Shown: positions 1 to 9,070 of the stretch, one piece after another
Position numbering within the stretch: position 1 is the stretch's first letter
Layout: each line of letters begins with the position of its first letter
Assembly (NCBI GenBank): GCA_949987705.1
Contig: CATLJY010000888.1
Coordinates: 62,001 to 126,000 of the forward strand
Direction of reading: 5' to 3'
Origin: Thereva unica
Taxonomy: Eukaryota > Arthropoda > Insecta > Diptera > Therevidae
DNA length: 64,000 bases
The notes under the pieces: model-generated
Databases searched by the model: none
Seen by the model: the letters and a program-made list of their open reading frames with translations, nothing else
Told to the model about the DNA's origin: nothing
Program-made: the position numbers and the translations under genes

Positions 1-141
1 GAGCAGCCGCAGTTGCCAAAACTAGCCAGAGCTAGGGTCCGGCGGATGACCAGGGTGCCGGCGACGCGGTGGATCCGGTCTGCGCTCTCGAAAATTGTTG
101 TTGTTGTTTCCAATATACTTGATTAGAGAATTAGAGTTGTT

Positions 142-2205
142 TTATTTCACGACAAAAGTGTAGTAGAGGCATAGGGCGGCCATCGCCAAGATCAAGAAGA
201 CGGATGCTTCCTTGCCTACTGTCGCGGCCGACACGAGTGTGAGTAGCAAGGCGGCGGGCACAATCTTCAGTAGTGTATCGACCCTATCGAGTGTCGGTCC
301 AATATAGTCGCTGTATTGGTCAAACGAGTCGACACGGAAATTCCGTATGTTATCATAGAGCTTGGCATCAGTTACGGCGGTATTTTCTTCATCTTCATCC
401 TCCCAGTTGATGGGCAGCCCGTCGGAATTGGTGGTCAGGCTCAAGAGGTGGTCGCTGTACCACACGAGTGTCGGTAGGGGGTCATCTTTGGCCTGCAGAT
501 CCAAGTAGTTGAGCGAGTACCCTATATTGGGGTTGCCCGCGGCCAGCGGCATAATCGAAAGCAAGTGGGGGTGGGTGGCCGGTGTCTCTACTGGGGGTTG
601 CCCGTCTTTGGGCTGCAGACTGGCCTCGATCAGCGCCATGACCATTACGGGGCTCATTTCGACCGTGCGGGTGCCGTACTGCTGCTCCAGGTGCTGCAGG
701 CCCACGATGCTGTACTGGTCGGCGGCGGCCTGGTCACCGAGCTCCTTGCTGTGGAAGAGGTCCTGAAATCCCAGAAAGAGGTCTACGAGCGCAATCACAT
801 CGAGCGCGACCATCACGGGGTTCATTAGGGAGACGGCAAACTTTATGGCCATGCCTAGCACGCGCGCCGTGGCCGCCACTACAAAATTGAGGGTTGCCTT
901 GAAGGCGTTGATGCCAATCTCAATCATTGTGCGCGTAAAGGTCACGCGGCCCAGTCGCTCGGCCAGCTTCAGGAACACCTTTTCCATCTTTTGCAGTGCA
1001 ATTGTGACTCCGTTCGCGCCCAGGCCAATGGCGGTATCTTCGCTGACGAGCGAGTGCAGAAATGCATATACCCGTTCTTCAGTCGTTATGGACTTGTCGG
1101 GTTCTTTATCCTCTTTTTCCGGCATATCCAGTTTGGCTCGTATGTGGCGGACAAGCATCTCGACCGCTTCAAATTCGTCAATCTCGCGCCGACCCTGGTG
1201 CAGGTACCGCATGTGCGCGGGCCGGTCCCTGTTGCGCGCGAGAAAATCGACTCCAATTGTGCCGTCGGTATGGAGGGACGGGGTCTGGTATATGAGCAGC
1301 GGCTCGACCAGCCGGCCCTCCCACCCGTACTCGGTGGTAAAGATGAGGTGCTCCATATTGGCACGCGTCATGCCGAGTTGAAAGAGCGTGACATCGGGGC
1401 TGATAAAATAGGCGCCCGGGTTGGTGTCGCGGTACCACTGGTCAAACGGTGGCGGGGGACTGGTCTTGATGGGTGGCAGGTTCGGCCGCTGCACGCCGGC
1501 GGCGCCCACCCCAGTCTCGAAATAGCGGGTGCCGTACTGGAAAGCCTTGAAAAGCACAGACGACCCCACGTACCCGAAAATATCTTCAAAGGTAGTGGTA
1601 TCGCACCTACCGCCCTTAAACTGCAGCTGAAAGTCGTCGCAGTAATATTTGTTGATGCGCGCCCTAAACGTAACATTGTTGTTTCCGTCAGTGTATCCGT
1701 CCTCCTCAATGTCGAAGCCGGTGCCGATGGTATCGACCCGGGGCGCGGGGTGGTGCGTGGAGCGCGCGTAGTCGTCTACAGCCATAGCGAAGGTGCCGCT
1801 CAGCAGGGAGCAGCAGTCGCCCTTTGCGTGGTACATCGAGGACGGCATCGCCGAAGAGTCGGGCAGCAAATTGAAGCAGGCGGACTGGCATGCAACTACA
1901 TCGCTGTTACCAGACTTGAAGACGCGGGGGGTGTCGTCACAGGTGCACTGCTTGCCGCGCGGATAGAATTGATTACACGAAACTTGTTGGCAAAATTTTT
2001 TATTTCCCCTAACTACTACATAGATGTTGTGCTCCGGACTGCCGCCCGGGCGCACTGAGTGGTTGTACGATATCTCGATGATGGCATGCGAAAATATGTG
2101 CGGCCAGATGCGCAGGTAGTGGTTAAAGTTGAGTAGCTTCTGCCGCTCGGTGACGTATTGGTACGAGTGTGCGTAGTCCAAGCTGGTTGGTGGATGAAAC
2201 GGCAT
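142..2205 (-). CDS. pif-0: PIF-0 / P74 per os infectivity factor
   Basis: This 687-residue protein matches the P74 family in length and layout. Its N-terminal region is rich in cysteines (cluster around residues 70-115, including CTCDDTP and a CxxxC), and hydrophobic segments lie around residues 440-480 and 645-685. In the family, P74 is an envelope protein of the occluded virion that binds midgut cells together with the other PIFs. The start is set by the late motif: the minus strand reads GTTAAGATG, so TAAG abuts the ATG. PIF-1 (18.2 kb) and PIF-5 (51.4 kb) are also present, so part of the entry complex is encoded here. The reading frame is uninterrupted. Family assignment is by recognition of conserved sequence, not by a search. 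Confidence 0.93.
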   Translation of the reverse strand: MPFHPPTSLDYAHSYQYVTERQKLLNFNHYLRIWPHIFSHAIIEISYNHSVRPGGSPEHNIYVVVRGNKKFCQQVSCNQFYPRGKQCTCDDTPRVFKSGNSDVVACQSACFNLLPDSSAMPSSMYHAKGDCCSLLSGTFAMAVDDYARSTHHPAPRVDTIGTGFDIEEDGYTDGNNNVTFRARINKYYCDDFQLQFKGGRCDTTTFEDIFGYVGSSVLFKAFQYGTRYFETGVGAAGVQRPNLPPIKTSPPPPFDQWYRDTNPGAYFISPDVTLFQLGMTRANMEHLIFTTEYGWEGRLVEPLLIYQTPSLHTDGTIGVDFLARNRDRPAHMRYLHQGRREIDEFEAVEMLVRHIRAKLDMPEKEDKEPDKSITTEERVYAFLHSLVSEDTAIGLGANGVTIALQKMEKVFLKLAERLGRVTFTRTMIEIGINAFKATLNFVVAATARVLGMAIKFAVSLMNPVMVALDVIALVDLFLGFQDLFHSKELGDQAAADQYSIVGLQHLEQQYGTRTVEMSPVMVMALIEASLQPKDGQPPVETPATHPHLLSIMPLAAGNPNIGYSLNYLDLQAKDDPLPTLVWYSDHLLSLTTNSDGLPINWEDEDEENTAVTDAKLYDNIRNFRVDSFDQYSDYIGPTLDRVDTLLKIVPAALLLTLVSAATVGKEASVFLILAMAALCLYYTFVVK

Positions 2206-2346
2206 CTTAACTAGTGATGAGACAGCTTAACTAGAGCCAAGCACCTCGAGGCGGGCGCCCAGAGCACGGTCTAGCGCATCTAGAGTGTCAAGGCGGGGTC
2301 CCAAAGTTTCGTGACTCAGACACCAAGCTCTTGCTCGGTATGAGGA
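2206..2346. other. Intergenic hr-flank sequence
   Basis: Short spacer upstream of pif-0. It contains degenerate copies of phrases that also flank other hr units (for example the 'caaggcggggtc' stretch seen near 26.8 kb). No gene is visible. Confidence 0.5.
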
Positions 2347-2599
2347 GCTGCACACCCCGAGGAGCTCGAGCCCATCATTAAGTATTAATTATTAATTAAA
2401 AAAAACTTTAAGCGGTAGAGAGCTGCCTGCTTCACTCCTCACCAACTAAAGTTTAATGAGTGAATGGGTCGCGCGCGAAGCCACCGCTCAATATATAGTC
2501 GAGTTGCCGGAAAAAGCTCTTTTGTATGAAAATGTCTAAAGGCGCGTGACGGAATGACAAAAATGCTCAGTCTTCCGCTGACCGCCGACGAGTGCAGAC
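2347..2599 (+). repeat. Dispersed hr unit, single copy
   Basis: One copy of the ~250-bp repeat found about 24 times in the window. Landmarks in order are an AT box (attaattattaatta), an imperfect 50-nt palindrome at 2404-2453 (AACTTTA ... CTAAAGTT arms), gcgcgcg, CTCAATATATAGTCGAG, and gcgtgacggaatgac, ending in a variable stretch before gccgacgagtgca. Repeats with a central imperfect palindrome resemble baculovirus homologous regions, which act as enhancers and possible origins. Function here is inferred. Confidence 0.85.
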
Positions 2600-2727
2600 G
2601 TCTGGCCCTTGTTGTTGACGGGGTTGATATCCGGGACAATGGCGGCGGCGAGGCGAACGGTGTCAAGGTGGCCGCTCGCGACTGCTAGGTGTAGTAGGGT
2701 GTTGCCGTCGTTATCTGTTATTGCAGG
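2598..2727 (-). pseudogene. Ankyrin-repeat gene fragment
   Basis: The minus strand encodes about one and a third ankyrin repeats, with the signature DNDGNTLLHLAVASGHLD. The open frame runs from the hr unit into sequence that encodes something else on the opposite strand, so it has no plausible start or end of its own. It looks like an internal piece of a vankyrin/IkB-like or host-like ankyrin gene left at an hr border. An expressed micro-protein cannot be excluded but is unlikely. Confidence 0.6.
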
Positions 2728-2958
2728 CAGCCGGTGGTGTGCCGGCTGTGCCCAGAATCGATGCTGCCGCGATATTACAGGCGGCACTTGGCCCATGTCC
2801 ATCAGCAGCAGACGAGACAAGTGTGTATCTGGTGCAACAATTACCTGTGGAGACAGCGCTCCGAAAACAACAACCACGAGCACAGGATGCAGTGCCTGCG
2901 TGACCTGCTTCTCCAACAATGTAGTACACAGAATCTAGAAATAAACGATGAAAATTGA
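2713..2958 (+). pseudogene. C2H2-type zinc-finger fragment
   Basis: The plus strand encodes two consecutive zinc-finger-like modules: CRLCPESMLPRYYRRHLAHVH (C-x2-C-x11-H-x2-H), then a C-x2-C ... H-x-H-x3-C module, ending at a TGA. There is no in-frame ATG. The 5' side reads tctgttattgcag, which resembles a 3' splice site, so this could be a terminal exon or a truncated gene. A related CRLCPE-LPR-Y motif occurs near the N-terminus of the BRO protein at 26.4 kb, so the module recurs in this genome. Confidence 0.5.
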
Positions 2959-2988
2959 GCTAGTCTTTTTCCTTCTTTATAAATAAGC

Positions 2989-3303
2989 ATGATTTCAGTG
3001 TCACGTGTTTGCAATCATTTTTACCAAACCGAAACACAATTTGGCGATATTGGCGAGTTTTGGCTGCAGCACAGCAAGACTCTCGATGAAGAGGGAGTGC
3101 TCGTGATTAGCAAGTCTATTGAGGGCGCAGTGTTCCGTATGGCGCGCGCCAACTACTTGCCGGTAAGGTTCCGGCCCGGCAGCTGGCCCGCCAGTTTGTC
3201 CACCGGCCAGACACTCACGATCGACGTGCTCTTTGTCGAGGCAGCCCATGCCGGATCTATACCTCCCTATATACTGGCTCGAAAGCTCGTCTTGCTCGTA
3301 TAG
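2989..3303 (+). CDS. Small protein of unknown function (104 aa)
   Basis: The gene starts with a late-type context (aaTAAGCATG) and is preceded by an AT-rich leader. The product has no obvious signal peptide or membrane helix, and I do not recognise a family. The TAAG motif one base upstream of the ATG and the intact frame make it a likely real late gene. It runs toward the next gene, which is on the opposite strand. Confidence 0.7.
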   Translation: MISVSRVCNHFYQTETQFGDIGEFWLQHSKTLDEEGVLVISKSIEGAVFRMARANYLPVRFRPGSWPASLSTGQTLTIDVLFVEAAHAGSIPPYILARKLVLLV

Positions 3304-3342
3304 ATAAAAAGTAAAAATCGATATTGCGTTTTAAAAATTTAT

Positions 3343-3750
3343 TTAGACAAAAGATGTATGACAATTGGGTAGGCCTGGGTCATATTTATGGTCAGGTGGT
3401 ATGGTGGCGGTGAAGCAGTGGTTGGCCGGTCCGCTGACGTAGACGACAAGTCTGTCGAGCTGCTCTCCGTTGTCGGCGTCGGGGTCGAGCCGCTGCAAGC
3501 TGATTAGGTGCTCGCCGGTCAGGCCGCGCACAAGTTCTTCAATCTCGTCGTTCTGACTGGCGCTCGTCACTAAGATGAGGTGAAGATGAGGCCCGGCGCT
3601 TCCTCCATCGCAGACGCAGCAGTGGTCGATGGTGGTGACAGCGTCCAAGATGAGCCTAACGTTGCCAGCGGGTGCCTTTTTGTTCAGTACAAGATGTAAA
3701 AAGACGAGATCGCGCTTCGTCCGGAATGTAGAGCTCCAATCGTGCGACAT
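3343..3750 (-). CDS. Unknown protein (135 aa) with PHLHLIL motif
   Basis: An intact frame with ATG in the context accaaagATG; no TAAG is present. The central part contains two cysteine residues (CCVCDGG) followed by PHLHLILVTSAS. The alternating-histidine strand resembles an HUH-type motif, but the remaining hallmarks of a Rep nuclease are not evident, so I do not call it one. It converges with the preceding gene and lies just downstream of the ribonucleotide reductase fragment. Confidence 0.55.
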   Translation of the reverse strand: MSHDWSSTFRTKRDLVFLHLVLNKKAPAGNVRLILDAVTTIDHCCVCDGGSAGPHLHLILVTSASQNDEIEELVRGLTGEHLISLQRLDPDADNGEQLDRLVVYVSGPANHCFTATIPPDHKYDPGLPNCHTSFV

Positions 3751-3774
3751 CTTTGGTGGTTGGCGGTAAACTGA

Positions 3775-4049
3775 TTAGGCGCTGCAGCTCTCGCAGCCTG
3801 CTTGCCGACTACAGACGGCAAATTGAGTAGCGTTAGCGGCTGGTTTCGTGCGCAGATAATACATGCCGGTATTGAGGCCCAGCTTCCACCCGAAAAAGTG
3901 CATCGAGGTGAGCTTGCCAAAGCTGGGCACGCCCATATAAATGTTTTGCGACTGGCTCTGGTCGATAAAGGCGGCGCGGTCAGCGGCCATCTCCAGCACG
4001 GCGCGGTCGGCGGCCATCTCCAGCACGACGCGGTTATCGGCATGCCGAG
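3775..4049 (-). pseudogene. Ribonucleotide reductase large subunit, C-terminal fragment
   Basis: The minus strand encodes the last ~85 residues of class I ribonucleotide reductase R1. It shows the conserved [24 protein letters not shown] and [11 protein letters not shown] blocks and a terminal CESC redox pair. Everything upstream of this block is missing: the frame runs directly into an hr unit. A 27-bp in-frame duplication (residues VLEMAADRA repeated) sits at the broken edge. It lacks the catalytic barrel, so it cannot be a working enzyme. It looks like the remnant left after recombination at the hr. Confidence 0.88.
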
Positions 4050-4299
4050 CTGCACGCCCCGAGGAGCGCCAGCCCATCATTAAGTATTAATTATAAAATT
4101 AAAAAAACTTTAGGCGGTAAGGGAGCTGCCTGCTTCACTCCTCACCAACTAAAGTTTAATGAGTGAATGGGTCGCGCGCGAAGCCACCGCTCAATATATA
4201 GTCGAGTTGCCGGAAAAAGCTCTTTTGTATGAAAATGTCTAAAGGCGCGTGACGGAATGACAAAAATGCTCAGTCTGCCGCTGACCGCCGACGAGTGCA
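4050..4299 (+). repeat. Dispersed hr unit, single copy
   Basis: Same order of landmarks as the copy at 2.35 kb, with the AT box altered to attataaaatta. It truncates the RNR1 fragment on its left. About 140 bp of spacer with the promoter of the next gene lies to its right. Confidence 0.85.
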
Positions 4300-4442
4300 T
4301 ACCTCTGGTGTATCGGGTAAGCAGATGTCGATACTAATGTTTTTGATTTTCGTATCGATCCAAGTTGCATCAATCCTACTCATATACGACATGAATATGC
4401 ACGTAGTCTCCAGCTGCCTCCTCAGCTAGTATATAAGATACG

Positions 4443-5753
4443 ATGTCAAACACGTTTTTCGTGCCGCATCGCGCATTGGCCTACGATTTGATTGTGCGCT
4501 ACCCCCCGGGCTACTTTTTGGTACCCGTATTTAAAGATGGTAAACCGGGATACGAGTGGTTCTACAATCCCTCTTCACAGCCGCGCGAATTTGGCAACAT
4601 TGTAATTGAGAAGCCGCAAAAGAGGATTGCGGGCATTAATTCGTCGCGCGTCTCCAAGATTAGTTGCTTCAAGGCGCCGCCCAAACGCAAGGTGGAGACC
4701 TTTGTGATGCATATGCCCCAGATGCAGACCAGCGAGCAGGAACTGATGCAGGCGGTCAATAAATTCAAGCCAAAAAACACCGCAATCAATGTGCGGATGG
4801 ACGGGGCCGTCTGTGGCCAGTCGCAGAGTAAAAAAGCAAAGCTAGACGATGTAAACATGGCCGGGCCGTCCTACACGCTCCCCGTCATCGACGACACTTC
4901 AGTGCCCATGGAGTTGGAAGAGCAAGAGACTACTGTTATTCGTGACGGCGAGCTACCGACACAGCAGTCCCGGAATCTGAGATCGAAACGGGCAGCAGCG
5001 GGACAGGGGGCGAAACTCACCACTCGATACTTTCCCGAGCAAAATGCCAAGAGAAAGTTTGTGATTGGCGGCGTAGAGCTGCAAGAAGTACAGTTCCCGC
5101 GACTCGCCAATTTGGCGCCGATCTACCAGTTTGAGGCTCCCGAGTTGGGCGATTCGACACTGCGTTCGCTATTCAACACCTCGACAAAACTACCAGACAC
5201 TTACCCCAATATGGCCCTGGTGGGAAAAATGGTTAAGTTTACCGATGGCCAGAAATACCTCCCGAACATTGATGCCGCGACAATGAATCGCATCGTCGGG
5301 CCGGCCGCCGAGTCGCCCATCTTTTGGCAATTTGGCCCAGTCAATCTCTTCAATGCTATTATCATCGATGTTAAAAACGCGACAGAACTGAAGAAGCTGA
5401 CGCGATACCTGGGTTATTTAGTGGTCGGGTTCCTGTACAGCCATGATCTAATCAAACCGGCGAGAATCATGTCGAAGAATGCCAACCTCTCGCTCATAGA
5501 TACCCCCAATGCGGACATGGTGGCAGCCGCCCTCAAACAATATAACCAGCTAATCAGAACTAACCCCGACCTATGGCTTGGGCGAAACATGCTGCAACTC
5601 GGCAGCACGGATGTATACGAGGTTAGATACGTCATCGACCAAATCATTGCCACTCCAATCGATTCATCGCGATACACAAATGAAGATAAAAACGGTGTCA
5701 TAACAAACAAAAAATTCCCACTCAGCGAATTCGACGGAAAGGAAATCTTATAA
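4443..5753 (+). CDS. Unknown protein (436 aa), possible structural protein
   Basis: An intact frame preceded by tatataagatacgATG, a TATA-like stretch that includes TAAG six bases from the ATG. The N-terminal ~60 residues are Pro/Tyr-rich, residues 60-200 are low-complexity and basic (KKAK, RSKRAAA), and the C-terminal half is compact and likely folded. There is no signal peptide or membrane helix. It sits 16 nt upstream of the AAA ATPase in the same direction. No family is recognised. Confidence 0.75.
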   Translation: MSNTFFVPHRALAYDLIVRYPPGYFLVPVFKDGKPGYEWFYNPSSQPREFGNIVIEKPQKRIAGINSSRVSKISCFKAPPKRKVETFVMHMPQMQTSEQELMQAVNKFKPKNTAINVRMDGAVCGQSQSKKAKLDDVNMAGPSYTLPVIDDTSVPMELEEQETTVIRDGELPTQQSRNLRSKRAAAGQGAKLTTRYFPEQNAKRKFVIGGVELQEVQFPRLANLAPIYQFEAPELGDSTLRSLFNTSTKLPDTYPNMALVGKMVKFTDGQKYLPNIDAATMNRIVGPAAESPIFWQFGPVNLFNAIIIDVKNATELKKLTRYLGYLVVGFLYSHDLIKPARIMSKNANLSLIDTPNADMVAAALKQYNQLIRTNPDLWLGRNMLQLGSTDVYEVRYVIDQIIATPIDSSRYTNEDKNGVITNKKFPLSEFDGKEIL

Positions 5754-5769
5754 TGGGTGTCTATGTAAG

Positions 5770-7224
5770 ATGGCCGAAGACAAGAATGGGTTTGGTCCAT
5801 TCGACGATTTAATATCATTTTTTACGTTTTCGCCCGACAGCATCTACAGCGACCCGGCCCGAATAATCAATGTAGCGTCAACGGCAAAGGTTCGGCCCGA
5901 GTTGCTGGAGAGGCTCGCCGAGTTTGAGCGTGTGATTGACGATTATTCAAAGCAAAAGACCATCAACTATACACAGCATACGGTGTCTAAGCTGCGCGAT
6001 GCAGTTTTCCTGTTTGGCAAGAGCGCCTTTATCGAGTTCAAGGGAAAGCGAGAGTCTGACCTATCGCGCGACCAGCTAATGTTTTGCTACCGCATGTCCA
6101 ACCTGGCCATTCACATTGATTCGTTAATGGCTGCGACCCGCGAGAACAACGACCTGAACACTCTATACACGGTGCTCCAGAACGCGCGCCTGTTTAACAA
6201 CATTGATCTTAATCGGGTACAGCAGTTTGCGGCCAAGGTCGCGGGAGGCGGTGGCGCAGGTGGCAGCAACGACGCATTTGAAGAGACCACTGTCTCGGAA
6301 TCGTTTGAAAACATTTTCGGCATCGACGACATTCGGCGGCAGTTTCATACCACGTTACTAGGCAGCGTGCTGAGTCGCAAGCCCCAAGTGATTATGCTCA
6401 CTGGTCCCCCGGGCACCGGCAAATCGACACTGGCCCGGGCCGCCGCCACCATGCACTCGGGCGGCCGCGTGTTCCAGCTAAAGCTATCCAACCTAAATAG
6501 CCCGGTGGTGGGGGCCGCGGAGAAGGCGCTCGAAGCCCTCTTTGACACCCTATCGAGCTCGACGCGTCCCTACACCGTGATTCTCGACGAGATGGACAAT
6601 GTGTTTGGCGCGGACGTGCCCAAGCACCTGCAGTCGGTGCGCACCATGATTCAAACCGAACTGGACGGCAACGGCCGCACGATGGGGTCCAATGTGCTGA
6701 TTATCGGCATCACAAACCACTTTGACCAACTAGACAGCGCCATCAGGCGGCGATCTACCACCATCATATACGTGCCTCCCCCCGCGCCCCAGTTTGCCAA
6801 GGAATACCTGATCCGGCGGCTGAGCACGACGCGCGACAATGTGTTTCTGGACCACATATACCAGATGCTCAAGCCACTCGAGGCCCAGTACACCTCCCAA
6901 GTATTTGTGCCCGGGCGGGTTGTCACCAATGCCAACATCAACGCAATCGTCGACATTGCCCGAAACAGACAGCTGGCGTACGGCGACCCCTTGGAGAAAC
7001 TAACCAATGATAACCCCGCAATACTTGAAGTTGTGGCCCTCCAGTCCGACGGTATCGCGGGCACCACCGTCACACCCGAATACGTGTTTGAGTACTGCAG
7101 GAACAACACGATGGTCGACGTTATTATTGTGCCGCTGCCGAAAGTCGTGAGGGAGTCAACCTCCAATGTGCCGTTCATGACCGAGAATGATTTGCGCGAG
7201 TTTGAGAAAAAGAACCTGCTCTAA
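5770..7224 (+). CDS. AAA+ ATPase
   Basis: This 484-residue protein has a clear AAA domain in its second half: Walker A GPPGTGKS (about residues 211-218), Walker B VILDEMDN (about 268-275), sensor-1 ITNHFDQLD and AIRRRS with the likely arginine finger. The first ~150 residues are helical, followed by a Gly-rich linker (AGGGGAGG). The AAA family includes Vps4/NSF/FtsH-type remodellers. The substrate here is unknown; roles in replication, DNA packaging or membrane remodelling are all possible. The start is fixed by GTAAGATG. It is co-directional with the preceding gene. Confidence 0.85.
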   Translation: MAEDKNGFGPFDDLISFFTFSPDSIYSDPARIINVASTAKVRPELLERLAEFERVIDDYSKQKTINYTQHTVSKLRDAVFLFGKSAFIEFKGKRESDLSRDQLMFCYRMSNLAIHIDSLMAATRENNDLNTLYTVLQNARLFNNIDLNRVQQFAAKVAGGGGAGGSNDAFEETTVSESFENIFGIDDIRRQFHTTLLGSVLSRKPQVIMLTGPPGTGKSTLARAAATMHSGGRVFQLKLSNLNSPVVGAAEKALEALFDTLSSSTRPYTVILDEMDNVFGADVPKHLQSVRTMIQTELDGNGRTMGSNVLIIGITNHFDQLDSAIRRRSTTIIYVPPPAPQFAKEYLIRRLSTTRDNVFLDHIYQMLKPLEAQYTSQVFVPGRVVTNANINAIVDIARNRQLAYGDPLEKLTNDNPAILEVVALQSDGIAGTTVTPEYVFEYCRNNTMVDVIIVPLPKVVRESTSNVPFMTENDLREFEKKNLL

Positions 7225-7282
7225 AAAATACTGGATAGATAACGGATTTTCGCCGCGAAAAAAATATTGACGACAGCGTGGT

Positions 7283-8104
7283 TCAGATCCAGAGGTACTC
7301 GAGGCCCGATGCAGAGCCATCAGCGTTTAGCTGCCCACCGTGGTTGTAGTTGAATAGGGTCGAGGGCGGCAGGCACACATCCAGCAGCACGCTTGGTAGG
7401 CGGTCGCCGCACTTGGCGGCCTGATGCATGCCCGATGCTACCATAAAGATGGCGACCCGGTCAAACAGAAAGTCGTGCAGGGGGCCCAGGTCAAATCGAC
7501 ACCATATCCCTGGGTCCGAGCCAAACAGCCTGTACATGAGCACACTCTCGTATGCTATGGCGTAGAGGGCGCGGGACAGCTCCAATGTGCTCCACAGGTA
7601 CGTAATGTTTTCCTCGCCGTCCACCACCAGTTGCTGGATCCTGCGCTTCAGATAGCGATGCTCGAGGTGTGGGCGGCTGCGGAAGAAGAGAAACTCGTCA
7701 ATGTCGAGCTCAATATTTTTTTGCATCGTGGGGTCGACCACCTGGGCGTCGCGCGTGTACGCGTCCATCATGATCTGGAATGGCGTGACGCGTGACAGCA
7801 AGTTAAAGTCGCCCCGAGTCCGCTGCAGCGCCGCGTTGACAAACGTAGTGTGGTCCAGTCGGATGCTCTTTTTCGCAAACCACAAATTGCACATATCTAA
7901 CCTGTCGATAACGACATTCTGGATTCTATCGATATACTGGGCCGCGTCCTTGAACCGGTAGTTGAACAGAATCTTGTCGTCAAAATTTGTAATGGTCGAG
8001 AGATCTTCATGCTGTAATATGTGCATCTTGCGCTTAAAGTGTATATGGGCCATCTGCTCGAGCTGGTCAATGTCTAGATTTGTGTAGAAGACGTAGTAGG
8101 CCAT
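7283..8104 (-). CDS. Unknown protein (273 aa)
   Basis: An intact frame starting in the context ggTAAGATGG on the minus strand, the canonical late arrangement in this genome. The sequence is rich in aromatic and charged residues, with no signal peptide or convincing membrane helix. No family recognised. It is tail-to-tail with the AAA ATPase, with 58 nt between the stop codons. Confidence 0.75.
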   Translation of the reverse strand: MAYYVFYTNLDIDQLEQMAHIHFKRKMHILQHEDLSTITNFDDKILFNYRFKDAAQYIDRIQNVVIDRLDMCNLWFAKKSIRLDHTTFVNAALQRTRGDFNLLSRVTPFQIMMDAYTRDAQVVDPTMQKNIELDIDEFLFFRSRPHLEHRYLKRRIQQLVVDGEENITYLWSTLELSRALYAIAYESVLMYRLFGSDPGIWCRFDLGPLHDFLFDRVAIFMVASGMHQAAKCGDRLPSVLLDVCLPPSTLFNYNHGGQLNADGSASGLEYLWI

Positions 8105-8179
8105 CTTACCTACTGGAACAAAAAAAAATTCATACCTACCTCTGCTAACCAGTCATGTAGAAGCGTATATCTGCATTCG

Positions 8180-8558
8180 TTACGCGCATTTTTTCGATGA
8201 GTTGCGTGGCGCCGAGGTGGCGGAGGGCGCTGGGTTAGTGGGTGAAGGCGGGGGAAGCAAGAGTTCTGTTTCGGCAATGGGGGTGGGTTCGTCGAACGCG
8301 TTCGAGTCCAGAAATACACCCGTGCACATGGCCTGCGACTTGTGCACACAGACATTCAGAGAGGGGTGGAACATCAGTTTATTGCCGCACGACTGCAGCG
8401 TGCCCCTGCCGTGGGCGCACTGGATAAACTGTGTACAATCCGGCAGTACGGGGATATACAACTTACCGTACTCCTTGCAGGCATCATCAATATTTCTGCC
8501 GCCGGCAGACCAACCTGTATCTATGGACAAGACTTAGTATAAATAATGAAAACAACAT
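8180..8558 (-). pseudogene. Secreted chitin-binding (CBM14) protein, apparently frameshifted
   Basis: The minus frame 8180-8536 encodes a type 14 chitin-binding (peritrophin-A) domain with six ordered cysteines (CKEYG, PDCTQFIQCAHG, SCGNKLMFHP, VCVH, MC) and a Pro/Ser-rich tail. That frame has no ATG; it opens just after a stop. In another frame, an ATG at 8558 preceded by tataTAAGctga begins a short hydrophobic stretch typical of a signal peptide. A single-base length change between about 8540 and 8510 would connect the two. It is either a decayed gene or a sequence error. CBM14 proteins are common in large insect viruses (for example VP91/PIF-8). Confidence 0.6.
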
Positions 8559-8575
8559 TCAGCTTATATATGCAT

Positions 8576-9064
8576 TTATTGATTAAACAAGTCAGTCATT
8601 AATTGATAGTAATTTGCCATTTGCCTGATATTGCTGACTGCGCAGGACCCGTTGCCGCGGCCGTGGAAGGCACAGCATTCGTTGGCCACTAGCTTCTCGG
8701 GAAATGTCTTGATGGTGACGTTCGGCCCAAAGATGGTGCGCACAAATTTCAGCTTATTGATCCCGCGAATGACGATGGTGGCGTTGTGCGGGACAGAGTT
8801 GCGCAAGCCCTCATCGTTTAGCAGTTCGGCGTGTCGGCACTTGATGTTCCTGCAGAGCCGGACCCCGGTGTAGTGGGAGTTGTGTATCGAGGTGTTGTTT
8901 GGGTGCTCACACTTCATGAAAATTCGGTGCACCACGAACGGTATATGCGGCATGGCGATGGCCAGCTCGACCGGCATCTTGTCGATAAACTGCACATCGA
9001 GCAATACCACCAGGGTGTTGGAGGAGACATCTTCCCTGCGCAGGTAGTGATCGGCAGCAGTCAT
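8576..9064 (-). CDS. Unknown protein (162 aa)
   Basis: Starts in a late context (aagTAAGCATG). Contains six cysteines in the second half, including a CC pair, plus several N-x-S/T sites, but no clear signal peptide. No family recognised. It begins 6 nt after the helicase stop codon on the same strand, and its TAAG overlaps the end of the helicase gene. Confidence 0.7.
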   Translation of the reverse strand: MTAADHYLRREDVSSNTLVVLLDVQFIDKMPVELAIAMPHIPFVVHRIFMKCEHPNNTSIHNSHYTGVRLCRNIKCRHAELLNDEGLRNSVPHNATIVIRGINKLKFVRTIFGPNVTIKTFPEKLVANECCAFHGRGNGSCAVSNIRQMANYYQLMTDLFNQ

Positions 9065-9070
9065 GCTTAC

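Noticed and set aside
845..2058. Long plus-strand frames opposite pif-0 (up to 355 codons)
   Set aside because: Antisense shadows of a conserved core gene with no promoter motif.
3343..3750. HUH-type replication initiator
   Set aside because: Only a single PHLHLIL strand is suggestive; no second motif with the catalytic Tyr could be placed.
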